Shown here in pieces: positions 8,547 to 16,352 of a DNA stretch of 64,000 nucleotides; position 1 is the first letter of the stretch; each line of letters opens with the position of its first letter. The position numbers and the translations under genes were made by a program. Source of the DNA: Prauserella rugosa (GTDB lineage Bacteria > Actinomycetota > Actinomycetes > Mycobacteriales > Pseudonocardiaceae). The notes under the pieces are model-generated. The model searched no databases and had not been told where the DNA came from. It worked only from the letters and a program-made list of their open reading frames with translations. Where the stretch lies: NCBI RefSeq assembly GCF_000719975.1, contig NZ_JOIJ01000017.1, positions 1-64,000 on the forward strand. Direction: 5' to 3'.

Positions 8547-8981
8547 TCAACGAGGACCCCCGACGATTCCACCGCCACTACGGGGACTGTTCGGCTTATC
8601 CGACGAGTCAAGCCCTCCGACGGTTCCGCTTCCGCTACGCGGCTTCGGCCTGTCAGACGGAAGGCGGTTTCCGACGCCCTCTCCGTAGCGATCTCGGGCG
8701 ATGATCTCACCCTTGTTTGTGTTCTCGATGTCTCCGTAAGATCCATTTGCAGCGTTGACTCGGTCAGCGGTTTGATCCATTGCGTGGGCTGCTCCACGGA
8801 GCCCTTCGAGTAGCGCGGCAACCGCACCCCCTACTATTGCCGAGGAAGCCCCGGCGTCGGGCGGCGTGGCATCCATGTTCGAAATTTTATCAATCTCACT
8901 GGATCCATTTCGCCATTTGTTGCTGATCCGCGTGAGCGCGTCACCATTATACTTGTATCCACCCTCAGAAATTCCATTCAC
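8547..8981 (-). CDS. small WXG-like helical protein
   Basis: 144 residues if the GTG at 8981 is used; this start overlaps the end of the upstream gene by 17 bases and its ribosome site (GGGAG) is unusually close, so the true start is uncertain. The centre is a helical region with a G-L-R-G-A-A-H-A-M-D-Q-T-A-D-R-V segment typical of the second helix of WXG100-like proteins; the C-terminal ~45 residues are Gly/Ser/Pro-rich and disordered. It lies between the SAV_915-like gene and the large WXG-like gene, so a heterodimer partner is plausible. It is not a standard ~100-residue EsxA. Confidence 0.6.
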   Translation of the reverse strand: MNGISEGGYKYNGDALTRISNKWRNGSSEIDKISNMDATPPDAGASSAIVGGAVAALLEGLRGAAHAMDQTADRVNAANGSYGDIENTNKGEIIARDRYGEGVGNRLPSDRPKPRSGSGTVGGLDSSDKPNSPRSGGGIVGGPR

Positions 8982-9657
8982 CTCCCATTGTCGACCTACT
9001 CGACCAATCAAGAACCGGACGTGAATAGCGGGCCTCTTCAGACAGGGTCGCGTTGAAAAGAACCTGCTCGGCACCACTTTCGAGCATGATCGTTTCAAGG
9101 AAGTCCCGTGGCACAACCACGTAGGGTTGGTACGGACCGCACCCCTTCGTGAGAGCTTGCGGTGTGGTGTATGCGAGCAACGTCGTCTTGCCCTTGTACG
9201 GCTGCAGCTCCACTCCTACAACACGATCTCCGCGCTTCGTTCGACGCGAGGGGATGTAGACGTGTTCGCCCTCGACCGCCGCGTCATCTAGCATTGGCAG
9301 ATCTGGTTGCTCTCTGGGATCGAGTTTTGGATAGCGCGGCGCGACAGGCAATAGTTCGTCCAGCAGAGCCTGCGCATGAGCCTCCGCACACACCTCAACC
9401 ACTTCGGATGGTGCCATGTGCCGAAAAGGCTGCCCAGCTCCACACGAAGCAGCCAACGCTGTAAACGTCGAGTAACTCACAACGACCAGCTGCCCGGTAG
9501 GCAGTTCCCACAATTCGATGGCACTGTCTGGCGCGACCCCGGTAATCAAGGTGAACACCCCCTGGGGTGCGTGTTCCCCGATTTCCTCGGGCGCCAGCAC
9601 GCGAACACGTGTGGGCCTCCCACCCACAGGCGACCCTTCCGAGTGTCGACCCTCCAT
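8965..9657 (-). CDS. SAV_915/SseB-like protein with two tandem repeats
   Basis: 230 residues from the ATG preceded by GGGGGAG; an upstream in-frame ATG (9750) lacks such a site. Two halves repeat one pattern: a strand (G-V-F-T-L-I-T-G or E-H-V-Y-I-P), then W/V-E-L-x-P-x-x-G/K, then V-S-Y-S-T-F-T-A-L or L-A-Y-T-T-P-Q-A-L, then a C-G-A-G-Q / C-G-P-Y-Q turn. This is the SseB N-terminal-like fold found in actinobacterial SAV_915 proteins, often near type VII genes. It is the first gene of the element's cargo operon; a chaperone role for the WXG proteins is an inference. Confidence 0.7.
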   Translation of the reverse strand: MEGRHSEGSPVGGRPTRVRVLAPEEIGEHAPQGVFTLITGVAPDSAIELWELPTGQLVVVSYSTFTALAASCGAGQPFRHMAPSEVVEVCAEAHAQALLDELLPVAPRYPKLDPREQPDLPMLDDAAVEGEHVYIPSRRTKRGDRVVGVELQPYKGKTTLLAYTTPQALTKGCGPYQPYVVVPRDFLETIMLESGAEQVLFNATLSEEARYSRPVLDWSSRSTMGGEWNF

Positions 9658-10235
9658 TGGCTCCCCCACCACAGAGTTTGAAACCGTGCACAGATCGTAG
9701 TAGACGTGTTTCCCTAGGTCATCATCTTCGCCAGTTTGGACCCACGGCACCCGTCTAGTTGCGCCCGTCCATGTGCAGAACCGCCCATCAACGGAACCAC
9801 GATCACCGGCGCTGAGGCGCCGGTACTGCCGAGTTGCCCTCTAAGAGATCAAGGGCGGCGCGCTTTGCGCGCCGCCGCCGGGGCACGCCCGGCCTTCCGC
9901 TGGCGCTCCCGGCCGGCGGCCCCGGCTCGCACAACGAAGGACGCCACCTGCTCTCAGAGCAACCCGTCAACCGCCACTCACCACGAGCCGACCCCTTCAC
10001 GCCCGTCAGATCGTCTGACACCGCGCCGACCGCCTCAAGGGCGGCTACGGCGTCGCTACGCGATGAGCTACCGCTCACCTTTGACCCGGCCACCACGGCG
10101 CACAGCAGCGGCACGGACGAAGGGGGCGGGGGAGTCCGGGCCGGATCTTCCGTGCCCTCTGCGTGCCCTTAGCAACGGCCAGAGGCGGTAAACAGCGGTC
10201 AACCACGGCCGACGTCGCCGAAGTCTCTGTACGCG
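9658..10235. other. intergenic stretch without a convincing gene
   Basis: About 580 bp between the cargo operon and the tRNA-Phe terminator. Open frames exist on both strands but have Arg/Pro/Thr-rich, low-information translations and no ribosome sites. The part near 9836-9900 is very GC-rich with CGC/GCG runs. It should hold the promoter of the minus-strand cargo operon; nothing else was seen. Confidence 0.5.
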
Positions 10236-10268
10236 AAAAAGCCGCCCTGACCTGGGTCAAGGCGGCTT
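10236..10268 (-). terminator. terminator of tRNA-Phe
   Basis: AAGCCGCC at 10239-10246 pairs with GGCGGCTT at 10261-10268, extended by TGACC/GGTCA with one mismatch; on the minus strand the hairpin is followed by a run of five T. It lies 9 bases past the tRNA 3' end. Confidence 0.85.
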
Positions 10269-10324
10269 CTTCGTGGGTGGCCAGGGCCGGGGTCGAACCG
10301 GCGACCTTCCGCTTTTCAGGCGGA
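10253..10324. repeat. right attachment site (72-bp direct repeat inside tRNA-Phe)
   Basis: Identical to 5187-5258. Here the repeat continues into the complete tRNA-Phe, so the tRNA 3' end is the integration target and this is the side where the functional tRNA was retained. The element between the repeats is about 5.1 kb. Confidence 0.9.
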
Positions 10325-10351
10325 CGCTCGTACCAACTGAGCTACCTGGCC
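10278..10351 (-). tRNA. tRNA-Phe (GAA)
   Basis: Cloverleaf on the minus strand: acceptor GGCCAGG pairs with CCTGGCC, T-arm GGTTCGACCCC, anticodon stem TCCGC/GCGGA and loop CTGAAAA with anticodon GAA; discriminator A. CCA is not encoded. It is the insertion target of the 5187-10324 element and has its own terminator. Confidence 0.96.
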
Positions 10352-10432
10352 GTTGGGTGTACACACTAGCGCATGTGCACATGTGCTGTTGCGCTGGGGT
10401 CCGCACGCCGGCAACGACGGTCGCACACGAAA

Positions 10433-10464
10433 AAGCGGGTCCGCCATGACTGACGGACCCGCTT
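10433..10464 (-). terminator. terminator after tRNA-Asp
   Basis: Perfect 11-bp stem (AAGCGGGTCCG at 10433-10443 with its complement at 10454-10464), 10-nt loop, followed on the minus strand by a T run. It separates the Glu-Asp transcript from tRNA-Phe. Confidence 0.88.
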
Positions 10465-10471
10465 CCTTCTG

Positions 10472-10545
10472 CGACCCTGACGGGACTTGAACCCGCGACC
10501 TTCGCCGTGACAGGGCGACGCGCTAACCATCTGCGCCACAGGGCC
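10472..10545 (-). tRNA. tRNA-Asp (GTC)
   Basis: Acceptor GGCCCTG pairs with CAGGGTC (one G-U pair); anticodon loop CTGTCAC with anticodon GTC; T-loop GGTTCAAGTCC; discriminator G as expected for Asp. No encoded CCA. Confidence 0.96.
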
Positions 10546-10583
10546 ATGTTGTGTTGTTGTCCTCGGTACTCATCGTACCGCAG

Positions 10584-10656
10584 TACTCCCAACGGGATTC
10601 GAACCCGCGTTGCCGCCTTGAAAGGGCGGAGTCCTAGGCCGCTGGACGATGGGAGC
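10584..10656 (-). tRNA. tRNA-Glu (TTC)
   Basis: Acceptor GCTCCCA pairs with TGGGAGT; anticodon stem CCGCC/GGCGG with loop CTTTCAA, anticodon TTC; T-arm GGTTCGAATCC. First of the minus-strand cluster Glu, Asp, Phe. Confidence 0.95.
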
Positions 10657-11011
10657 CCGGCCGGTTTCGGCTTACCGACCGACCACGCTCTCCAGGTCGC
10701 TTGCCCCGGGAGCGATGACTAGTTTAGGGCACCTCCCACACCCCCGATACACCGGGGGTCATTTTTCCTGTGACCTGCGACGACGGCCGATCACGCGGTT
10801 CAGCAGCCTCACCCGACCACCCTCCTCATGATCCCCTCCACCGCGAGTCACCGAACCGGACGCACCGACCGGCCGAGGGCCACGCTGCGCAACCGGTTCG
10901 GCACGCTCACGCATCGTCAGGTGAACGGCAACCGAAGTACCGCTGGCACCCGGGTCAACGCCTCCGCAACCGTTTGCCTGGACATGCGGTCTGCAACTAG
11001 CTTGACTACGT
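10657..11011. other. intergenic region upstream of the tRNA cluster
   Basis: About 350 bp between the tRNA genes and the hairpin at 11012-11052. It presumably contains the minus-strand tRNA promoter. Open frames here translate to Arg/Gly/Thr-rich text without ribosome sites. No other feature was seen. Confidence 0.5.
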
Positions 11012-11052
11012 GCTGTCCAGGTGCACGACCAGGGGGTGTGCACCTGGACAGC
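11012..11052 (-). terminator. long perfect hairpin after the 82-residue gene
   Basis: 15-bp perfect inverted repeat (11012-11026 with 11038-11052) and an 11-nt loop, lying 34 bp past the stop of the minus-strand gene. No T run follows, so it would be a non-canonical actinobacterial terminator; a protein-binding dyad is the alternative. Confidence 0.6.
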
Positions 11053-11086
11053 GACACTTCCCCGCCTCCCGAATCCGGACACGCGC

Positions 11087-11335
11087 CTAGCGCTGAACCG
11101 GCGTGTTCCCCTCGTCGTCGGGAGTCAGGCCGAGCATGTCGAGCAGCTGGGCACAGTCCTCGGCGTCCTGCGCCCCACTCGCCACGGCGATCCGCGCCCT
11201 GCGGACCTGATCGTCGGACACCCTCGGCGCATCCGCGTGCCCCGAGCGCTGCCCCGGCAGCCCGCCCACACCGGACAGCTGCCCTCCTCCGTCCTGCCGA
11301 AGGAGAAACTGCCGCACTTCCACAGATCCGCTCAT
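11087..11335 (-). CDS. small conserved-looking hypothetical protein
   Basis: 82 residues from an ATG preceded at good spacing by GGAGG; the longer upstream frame lacks this. The first ~45 residues are Gly/Gln/Arg-rich; the last ~40 form an acidic helix (D-D-Q-V-R-R-A-R-I-A-V-A, D-A-E-D-C-A-Q-L-L-D-M-L-G-L-T-P-D-D), a compact Cys-containing segment typical of small actinobacterial proteins of unknown function. No domain was recognised. It is monocistronic, transcribed away from the 6C RNA. Confidence 0.65.
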   Translation of the reverse strand: MSGSVEVRQFLLRQDGGGQLSGVGGLPGQRSGHADAPRVSDDQVRRARIAVASGAQDAEDCAQLLDMLGLTPDDEGNTPVQR

Positions 11336-11639
11336 GGCTCCTCCAAAGGGGCTGCGCCGGATCTCGGCGGACCAGCGACCCGCCGGATCGAGGTGTGACC
11401 TCGGCGCCGAGGCTAACCACGCGACGATCTCCACCCCAGCCCCCCGGAGAGTGAACTCGCCGTCACGCAACGAACTCACCCACTCCGCGAAGCCTGATGC
11501 CCCGCCGAACACGGAATGTCAACCGGTTCGTGATCGACAATGCCGAACGTGAACTCGGCGCCACCCTCCGATGACGGTCCGGCGGTATTTTTCGTACGCA
11601 AACCTCGCCACCCGGCGCCGAATCATGTAACAATCGACG

Positions 11640-11722
11640 TGCTGACACACCCCCGGTCAGCGCCTGTGGAGATCCCCTCCGGCCCCCGCGTTCCTCCCCC
11701 TGGCGCGGGGGCCTCTCCCTTT
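11640..11722 (+). ncRNA. 6C small RNA
   Basis: Two stem-loops with C-rich loops, the signature of the actinobacterial 6C RNA family. The first pairs CTGAC (11642-11646) with GTCAG (11656-11660) around ACACCCCCG. The second is a 10-bp stem (11681-11690 with 11704-11713) whose loop contains five consecutive C and which is followed by a pyrimidine/T-rich tail as terminator. The linker GCCTGTGGAGATCCCCTCC resembles the conserved 6C core as I recall it. A TAACAAT -10 element lies just upstream. In mycobacteria such RNAs act on mRNAs through C-rich loops; targets here are unknown. Confidence 0.78.
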
Positions 11723-11971
11723 TCCGGGAACGACGAATCCCCAGCTCTGGGCGCTTTTCGATCATGAACTCCGGCGCACTCATTCCCGTCTGCCGAGAAT
11801 GCTGACGATCATCGGAATCACTATCCGTGCCGGCGCGGGAACATCCACAACGGTTATGCCCACACGAACGGTGGATGACTACTCCGAACAGCAGAATGCG
11901 CGCCGCGAGATGCCGTCACACGACGTGTCGACAGCCACGTCGACCGTCGCCGCAGAAACACAACCGTTATC

Positions 11972-12613
11972 GTGGCCGCCGTGCCTAAACCATCTTTCGG
12001 ACGGCTCGCGGGCCGCGGCAAGCCCGGCAACAGACGCCGGGACGACGACGCACCGCCGCGTACCGGCTCCGCGCCGGCCGCCCCCGACACCCCCGACGAC
12101 GGCGCCGAAGACCAGGAGCTCTCGAGCTACCTGAAGGCGCTGTCCCCCGACAACGACATCGAGAGCACCGGCTCCGGCAGGCGCTTCGGTGACGCCCAGG
12201 TCTACCAACTGCGCATGACCCACGCCGCGGGCGAACAGCTCAGCGAGGTCGCCGCAGCACGCGGCACGTCGCCGCAGGCCCTCGCGCTCGAATGGGTACT
12301 CGAACGCCTCGCGTGGGAAGCCGGATCGGCGCCCGCGGAGCCGCCACAGGCCGACGAGCCTCGACCGGAGGAGCACACCGACCCGCACCAGCGGCCGGTC
12401 CCCGCCCGTTCCGGCCGTCGCTTCCCCGACGACGGCGCCCTGGACGCGTACGGCACGGGCTACGGCGACGCAGGCTTCGGTGACGGCTTCAGTGACAGCG
12501 CCGCGCCGTACGGCGCCGCACCCCACGGCCGGGCCGCCGACGAGGTGCCCGCCGAGGCGCGCACCGACGAGCACTACTTCGACCGCACCGGCTGGGACGA
12601 ACCCCGGCGCTGA
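11972..12613 (+). CDS. hypothetical protein with a ribbon-helix-helix-like centre
   Basis: 213 residues from a GTG at 11972 (another GTG at 11981 is possible; neither has a clear ribosome site). The N-terminal ~55 residues are basic, then Pro/Asp-rich and disordered. Residues ~57-108 read as a strand (G-D-A-Q-V-Y-Q-L-R-M) followed by two helices (A-A-G-E-Q-L-S-E-V-A-A-A-R-G, S-P-Q-A-L-A-L-E-W-V-L-E-R-L), like a ribbon-helix-helix DNA-binding unit. The C-terminal half is Pro/Gly/Asp/Tyr-rich and disordered. It might be a small DNA-binding or regulatory protein; this is inferred from fold pattern only. Confidence 0.6.
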   Translation: MAAVPKPSFGRLAGRGKPGNRRRDDDAPPRTGSAPAAPDTPDDGAEDQELSSYLKALSPDNDIESTGSGRRFGDAQVYQLRMTHAAGEQLSEVAAARGTSPQALALEWVLERLAWEAGSAPAEPPQADEPRPEEHTDPHQRPVPARSGRRFPDDGALDAYGTGYGDAGFGDGFSDSAAPYGAAPHGRAADEVPAEARTDEHYFDRTGWDEPRR

Positions 12614-12629
12614 CCGACCCCGCACGCAA

Positions 12630-12664
12630 GCGAGCCCCCGGCGACCATGTCGCCGGGGGCTCGC
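12630..12664. terminator. bidirectional terminator between convergent genes
   Basis: Perfect 15-bp stem (GCGAGCCCCCGGCGA at 12630-12644 with its complement at 12650-12664) and a 5-nt loop. It serves the plus-strand hypothetical gene and minus-strand cspA. Confidence 0.88.
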
Positions 12665-12701
12665 TCGTCAGTCAGTGAAAGTCAGTCGGTGACGAACGCC
12701 C

Positions 12702-12905
12702 TCAGAGAGCGCGAACCTTCTGAGCCTGGGGGCCCTTCTGACCCTGGCCGACCTCGAACTCCACTCGCTGGTTCTCCTCGAGGGTGCGGAAGCCACGCCC
12801 CTCGATCTCCGAGTAGTGGACGAACACGTCGCCCTCTCCGCCGTCCTGGGCGATGAAGCCGAAGCCCTTTTCGGCGTTGAACCACTTCACAGTGCCTTGC
12901 GCCAC
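12702..12905 (-). CDS. cspA: cold-shock protein (CspA family)
   Basis: 67 residues, the standard single-domain length. It has both nucleic-acid binding motifs: K-G-F-G-F-I (RNP1, about residues 13-18) and V-F-V-H-Y (RNP2, about 27-31). The start is GTG, with AGGAG eight bases upstream. Such proteins bind single-stranded RNA/DNA and act as RNA chaperones. It is monocistronic with a strong terminator. The long upstream region (12906-13337) could include a cold-responsive leader, but no specific element could be identified. Confidence 0.95.
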   Translation of the reverse strand: MAQGTVKWFNAEKGFGFIAQDGGEGDVFVHYSEIEGRGFRTLEENQRVEFEVGQGQKGPQAQKVRAL

Positions 12906-13337
12906 CGTTTACTCCTCGTTGCTGTTGAGCTGGACCCCGCCGAGGCGAGATCCCGGCCGCTCCGGGCGGTTCCAACGAGGTTCTGCGAAAGAGCGCATGT
13001 CCGTCTCACGCCCCGCGTTAGAAGTTCCGCGAGTGTGAAGCCACGAACACGCAAAACAACGGCCACCTCGCAGCCTACCTGTCTGGCGCCGTTTGGCCAG
13101 CCCCGCGGCGCCGGTTGGTCCGACCGGGCGGATCGCCACGCGCCGGTGTTTCGAACCGGTCCACACCGGCGATGACGTCTGTAAGGCGGATTTGCCCGCC
13201 CACGCCGCGTGCGGACGCATCCGTCGGCCCTCCGACGACGTTCGAACCAACCGGCGGAACGTGATTGCCATCACTATTCTCGGGGACGGCGGCTGTGCCC
13301 GCCGAGCCCACGTCGGGGAACGAAGGGGCGGGTTTAC
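12906..13337. other. divergent intergenic region cspA / L,D-transpeptidase
   Basis: 432 bp between two divergent starts. It must hold both promoters and possibly a long cspA 5' leader. No gene with a ribosome site or plausible codon use was found. Confidence 0.5.
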
Positions 13338-14513
13338 GTGTCGGGAAACAAGACGCTCTCGCGCAGGCGACCGGTCGCGCTGCTCATCGCGATGCTGCTC
13401 GCCCTCACGGCGTGCACCGGCGAAGCCGGGCAGGAACCGCAGCCGACGCCGGAACCGGCGCCCCCGGCGAAGGTCTCGCTCCAACCGGGAGACGGCACCG
13501 CCGAGGTGAAGCCGCGGGACGACGTCGCCGTCACCGTCCGCGACGGCACGCTCACCGACGTGGCGTTGACCAACGGCCAGGGCAAGCAGGTGAAGGGGGA
13601 GCTGGCCGAGGACTCGCGGTCGTGGCGGGTCACCGAACCGCTCGGTTACGGCAAGACGTACACGTGGTCGGGCACGGCGACGAACAGCGAGGGCCGGACT
13701 ACGCCGGTCGAGGGGTCGTTCCGCACCGTGGCACCCGCCCGCACGCTCGGAGCCTCGATGAACGTCGGCGACGGCCAGACGTACGGCATCGCGATGCCGA
13801 TCTCCATCACCTTCGACGCCCCCGTCCGCAACAAGGCCGCGGTCGAACGTGCGCTGTCGGTGGAGACCTCGACCGACGTCGAGGGCTCGTGGGCGTGGCT
13901 CGAGCTCGACACGGCCGTGCACTGGCGGCCGAAGGAGTACTGGCCGCCCGGCACCGACGTGTCGGTCAAGGCCGACCTGTACGGACTCGACCTCGGCGAC
14001 GGTGCGTACGGCGAGAACGACCTGACGTCCGAGTTCTCCATCGGCCGCTCCCAGATCGTGCGCGCCAACACGCAGACGCACCGGATGAAGGTGTTCGTCG
14101 ACGGCAAGCAGACCGCCGACTATCCCGCGAGTTTCGGGCTCGACTCCGACCCCGGACGCGTCACGCGCAGCGGCACACACGTCGTGATGAGCAAGCATCC
14201 GACGTACTTCATGAACAACCCGGCCTACGACTACGAGGACTTCGAGGTCAACTGGGCGGTGCGGATCTCGAACAACGGCGAGTTCACGCATTCGGCGCCC
14301 TGGTCGATCGGCGATCAGGGCTACACGAACGTCAGCCACGGATGCGTCAACCTCTCGCCGGAGAACGCGCTCGAGTACTACGAATTGGCGCAGACCGGCG
14401 ACCCGTTCGAGATCAGCGGCAGCAGTCAGCCGCTGGGTCCGCGGGACGGCAACTATCACGACTGGACGTACTCGTGGGGCGAGTGGACGTCGATGTCGGC
14501 GTTGCAACGCTGA
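13338..14513 (+). CDS. L,D-transpeptidase lipoprotein (Ig-like plus YkuD)
   Basis: 391 residues from the GTG at 13338, which places a lipoprotein signal at the N-terminus (R-R-R-P, hydrophobic core, lipobox L-T-A-C near residue 24). A Pro-rich linker leads to two Ig-like domains (about 40-240), as in mycobacterial LdtMt2-type enzymes, then the YkuD catalytic domain with S-H-G-C-V-N around residue 335 carrying the catalytic Cys and His. These enzymes form 3-3 peptidoglycan crosslinks and resist most penicillins. It is monocistronic with a GGGGCGGG-like ribosome site. Confidence 0.93.
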   Translation: MSGNKTLSRRRPVALLIAMLLALTACTGEAGQEPQPTPEPAPPAKVSLQPGDGTAEVKPRDDVAVTVRDGTLTDVALTNGQGKQVKGELAEDSRSWRVTEPLGYGKTYTWSGTATNSEGRTTPVEGSFRTVAPARTLGASMNVGDGQTYGIAMPISITFDAPVRNKAAVERALSVETSTDVEGSWAWLELDTAVHWRPKEYWPPGTDVSVKADLYGLDLGDGAYGENDLTSEFSIGRSQIVRANTQTHRMKVFVDGKQTADYPASFGLDSDPGRVTRSGTHVVMSKHPTYFMNNPAYDYEDFEVNWAVRISNNGEFTHSAPWSIGDQGYTNVSHGCVNLSPENALEYYELAQTGDPFEISGSSQPLGPRDGNYHDWTYSWGEWTSMSALQR

Positions 14514-14590
14514 CGGCGCACGCGCGTCGAAGGCCACACGACGCCGGAACCGGCGCGGGCCCCGCTCACCACGCCGGATAGCTTGACCAG

Positions 14591-15178
14591 GTGAGCACAC
14601 GCATCGAGAACTGGCCGCCGCAGGACGCCGAAGCCGTCGAACCGCATCCGGACGCCCCTGCCCCCGGCACGCAGCTCGGCGAGCACTACTCCGAGTGCTT
14701 CGGCTGCGGGCACGAGGTCGAGTCGGGCCTGCACCTGCGTTCGACGGTGTCGGACGACATGTCCGTCGTCTCGACGTTCACCGTCAAGAAGGATCACCAG
14801 GGCGCGCCGGGACTGGCGCACGGCGGTCTGCTGGCGTGCGCGTTCGACGAGGCGCTCGGCTCGACGGTCGGCAACCTGCTGCGCACGCCCACCGTCACCG
14901 CGCGCCTCGAAACCGACTTCGTGCGGCCCGTTCCGGTCGGCTCGACGCTGCACATCGCGGCGAAGCTGGACGGCAGGAGCGGTCGCAAGACATATGTGAG
15001 CGCCGAAGGCAGGCTCGACGCGGCGGACGGACCGGTCGCCCTGCGCGCCAGGGGGCTGTTCGTCACCGTCGGGGTCGACCACTTCACCACCCACGGCGAC
15101 CCCGACGCGCTCGCCAAGTTCCGGCAGACGAAGGAAGCGGGACAGGCCGAGGACAGGGACTGGGACGTCAATCCCTGA
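14591..15178 (+). CDS. hotdog-fold thioesterase (PaaI-like)
   Basis: 195 residues, GTG start. The N-terminal ~35 residues are acidic and Pro-rich; a C-F-G-C-G-H motif leads into the hotdog domain with a H-G-G-L-L-A-C-A-F-D-E-A-L-G active helix (about residues 77-90), the PaaI/4HBT signature, and a second F-V-R-P-V-P-V-G strand. Substrates are probably acyl-CoA thioesters. Its stop overlaps the next ATG (TGATG), so it is coupled to the metallophosphoesterase. Confidence 0.88.
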   Translation: MSTRIENWPPQDAEAVEPHPDAPAPGTQLGEHYSECFGCGHEVESGLHLRSTVSDDMSVVSTFTVKKDHQGAPGLAHGGLLACAFDEALGSTVGNLLRTPTVTARLETDFVRPVPVGSTLHIAAKLDGRSGRKTYVSAEGRLDAADGPVALRARGLFVTVGVDHFTTHGDPDALAKFRQTKEAGQAEDRDWDVNP

Positions 15179-16329
15179 TGTTCATCGTCGTCGTCTCCCT
15201 CGTCGTCGGCGTGCTGCACCTCTATCCGTGGAAGCGGATCGTCGTCGACAACACCACCCGTGGGAGCCGCGGCAGGCGGATCGGCAACACGCTGTTCGTC
15301 CTGCTCCCGCTGGTGATGATCGCCGGACTCGCGACCGGTACGAGCATCGACCCGGCCGTCGCCCAGTGGCTGGCCTGGCCGGGATACCTGTGGCTCGCGG
15401 TGTTCTTCTACCTGGTGCTGGTCCTGCTGGTGCTGGAGATCCCGCGCCTGGCGTTGCTCCGTTGGGTGCGCGCCGACGAGACCGACCCCCGCGCGGGCGT
15501 GTCCCGTAGAGCGCTGCTCACCAGGGGTTCGGCGGTCGCCGCCGGGGTGGTCGCGGTCGGCGTCACCGGTTACGGCGTGTCCGTGGCGATGGGCCCGCCG
15601 ACCGTCACGCACGTACCGATGCGGGTGCGCAGGCTCGACCCGCGCGTCGCGGGGTTCCGCATCGCGCTGATCAGCGACGTCCACCTCGGTCCGATCATCG
15701 GCCGGTCGTACGTGCAGCGCATCGTCGACCTCGTGAACGACCAGCAGCCCGACCTCGTGGCCATCGCCGGTGACCTCGTCGACGGCACCGTCGAGGACCT
15801 CGCCGACGCCGCCGCCCCACTGGCCGAGCTGCGCAGCACCCACGGCACGTTCTTCGTGACGGGCAATCACGAGTACTACTCCGGCTACCGCGCGTGGGTG
15901 GACTACCTGCCGAGGCTGGGCGTGCGGCCGCTGCGCAACGAACACGTCGACATCCGGCACGGCGGCGCCGCCTTCCACCTGGCCGGCATCAACGACCACA
16001 CCGCCTACCAGTTCCAGGACCCCGGTGACGTCGAGGCCGCGGTGCGGGGCAGGGACCCCGAACAGGCGCTCGTGATGCTCGCCCACCAGCCGCGCGACGT
16101 CGGCGAGGCGGCCGCACACGGCGTCGACCTGCTGCTGGCAGGGCACACGCACGGCGGGCAGCTCTCGCCGTTCGAGATGCTCGTGACCCTGCAGCAGGGC
16201 GCGGTGGCCGGCGCCTACGAGGTCGGCGACACGCGCATGTACGTCACCCGCGGCGCCGGCTTCTGGGGACCGCCGGTGCGCGTCGGGGCTCCGCCGGACA
16301 TCTCCGTCGTCGAACTGCGTCCGGCCTGA
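15178..16329 (+). CDS. membrane-anchored metallophosphoesterase
   Basis: 383 residues. Three to four hydrophobic segments occupy the first ~145 residues, with R-R-A-L-L-T-R-G before the last one resembling a Tat/transfer signal. The catalytic domain then has the calcineurin-type metal motifs in order: D-V-H-L-G (~165), G-D-L-V-D (~197), G-N-H-E-Y-Y (~228) and G-H-T-H-G-G-Q (~321). This is the YkuE-like membrane phosphoesterase layout. It follows the thioesterase with a one-base overlap and ends in a hairpin shared with the convergent pknG. Confidence 0.92.
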   Translation: MFIVVVSLVVGVLHLYPWKRIVVDNTTRGSRGRRIGNTLFVLLPLVMIAGLATGTSIDPAVAQWLAWPGYLWLAVFFYLVLVLLVLEIPRLALLRWVRADETDPRAGVSRRALLTRGSAVAAGVVAVGVTGYGVSVAMGPPTVTHVPMRVRRLDPRVAGFRIALISDVHLGPIIGRSYVQRIVDLVNDQQPDLVAIAGDLVDGTVEDLADAAAPLAELRSTHGTFFVTGNHEYYSGYRAWVDYLPRLGVRPLRNEHVDIRHGGAAFHLAGINDHTAYQFQDPGDVEAAVRGRDPEQALVMLAHQPRDVGEAAAHGVDLLLAGHTHGGQLSPFEMLVTLQQGAVAGAYEVGDTRMYVTRGAGFWGPPVRVGAPPDISVVELRPA

Positions 16330-16352
16330 TCCGCCCTGGCAGGCGGGTCAGG
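16325..16352. terminator. compact bidirectional terminator spanning two stop codons
   Basis: CCTGATCCGCC (16325-16335) pairs with GGCGGGTCAGG (16342-16352) at 10 of 11 positions with a 6-nt loop. The arms include the stop regions of both convergent genes, which are only 18 bp apart. Confidence 0.65.

Noticed and set aside
9803..10114. Possible gene before tRNA-Phe
   Set aside because: No ribosome site and low-information translation.
10759..11082. 107-codon minus-strand frame
   Set aside because: Spans the 15-bp hairpin, lacks a ribosome site and resembles no protein pattern.
12906..13337. Cold-shock riboswitch-like leader of cspA
   Set aside because: The length is suggestive, but no recognisable thermosensor structure could be identified by eye.
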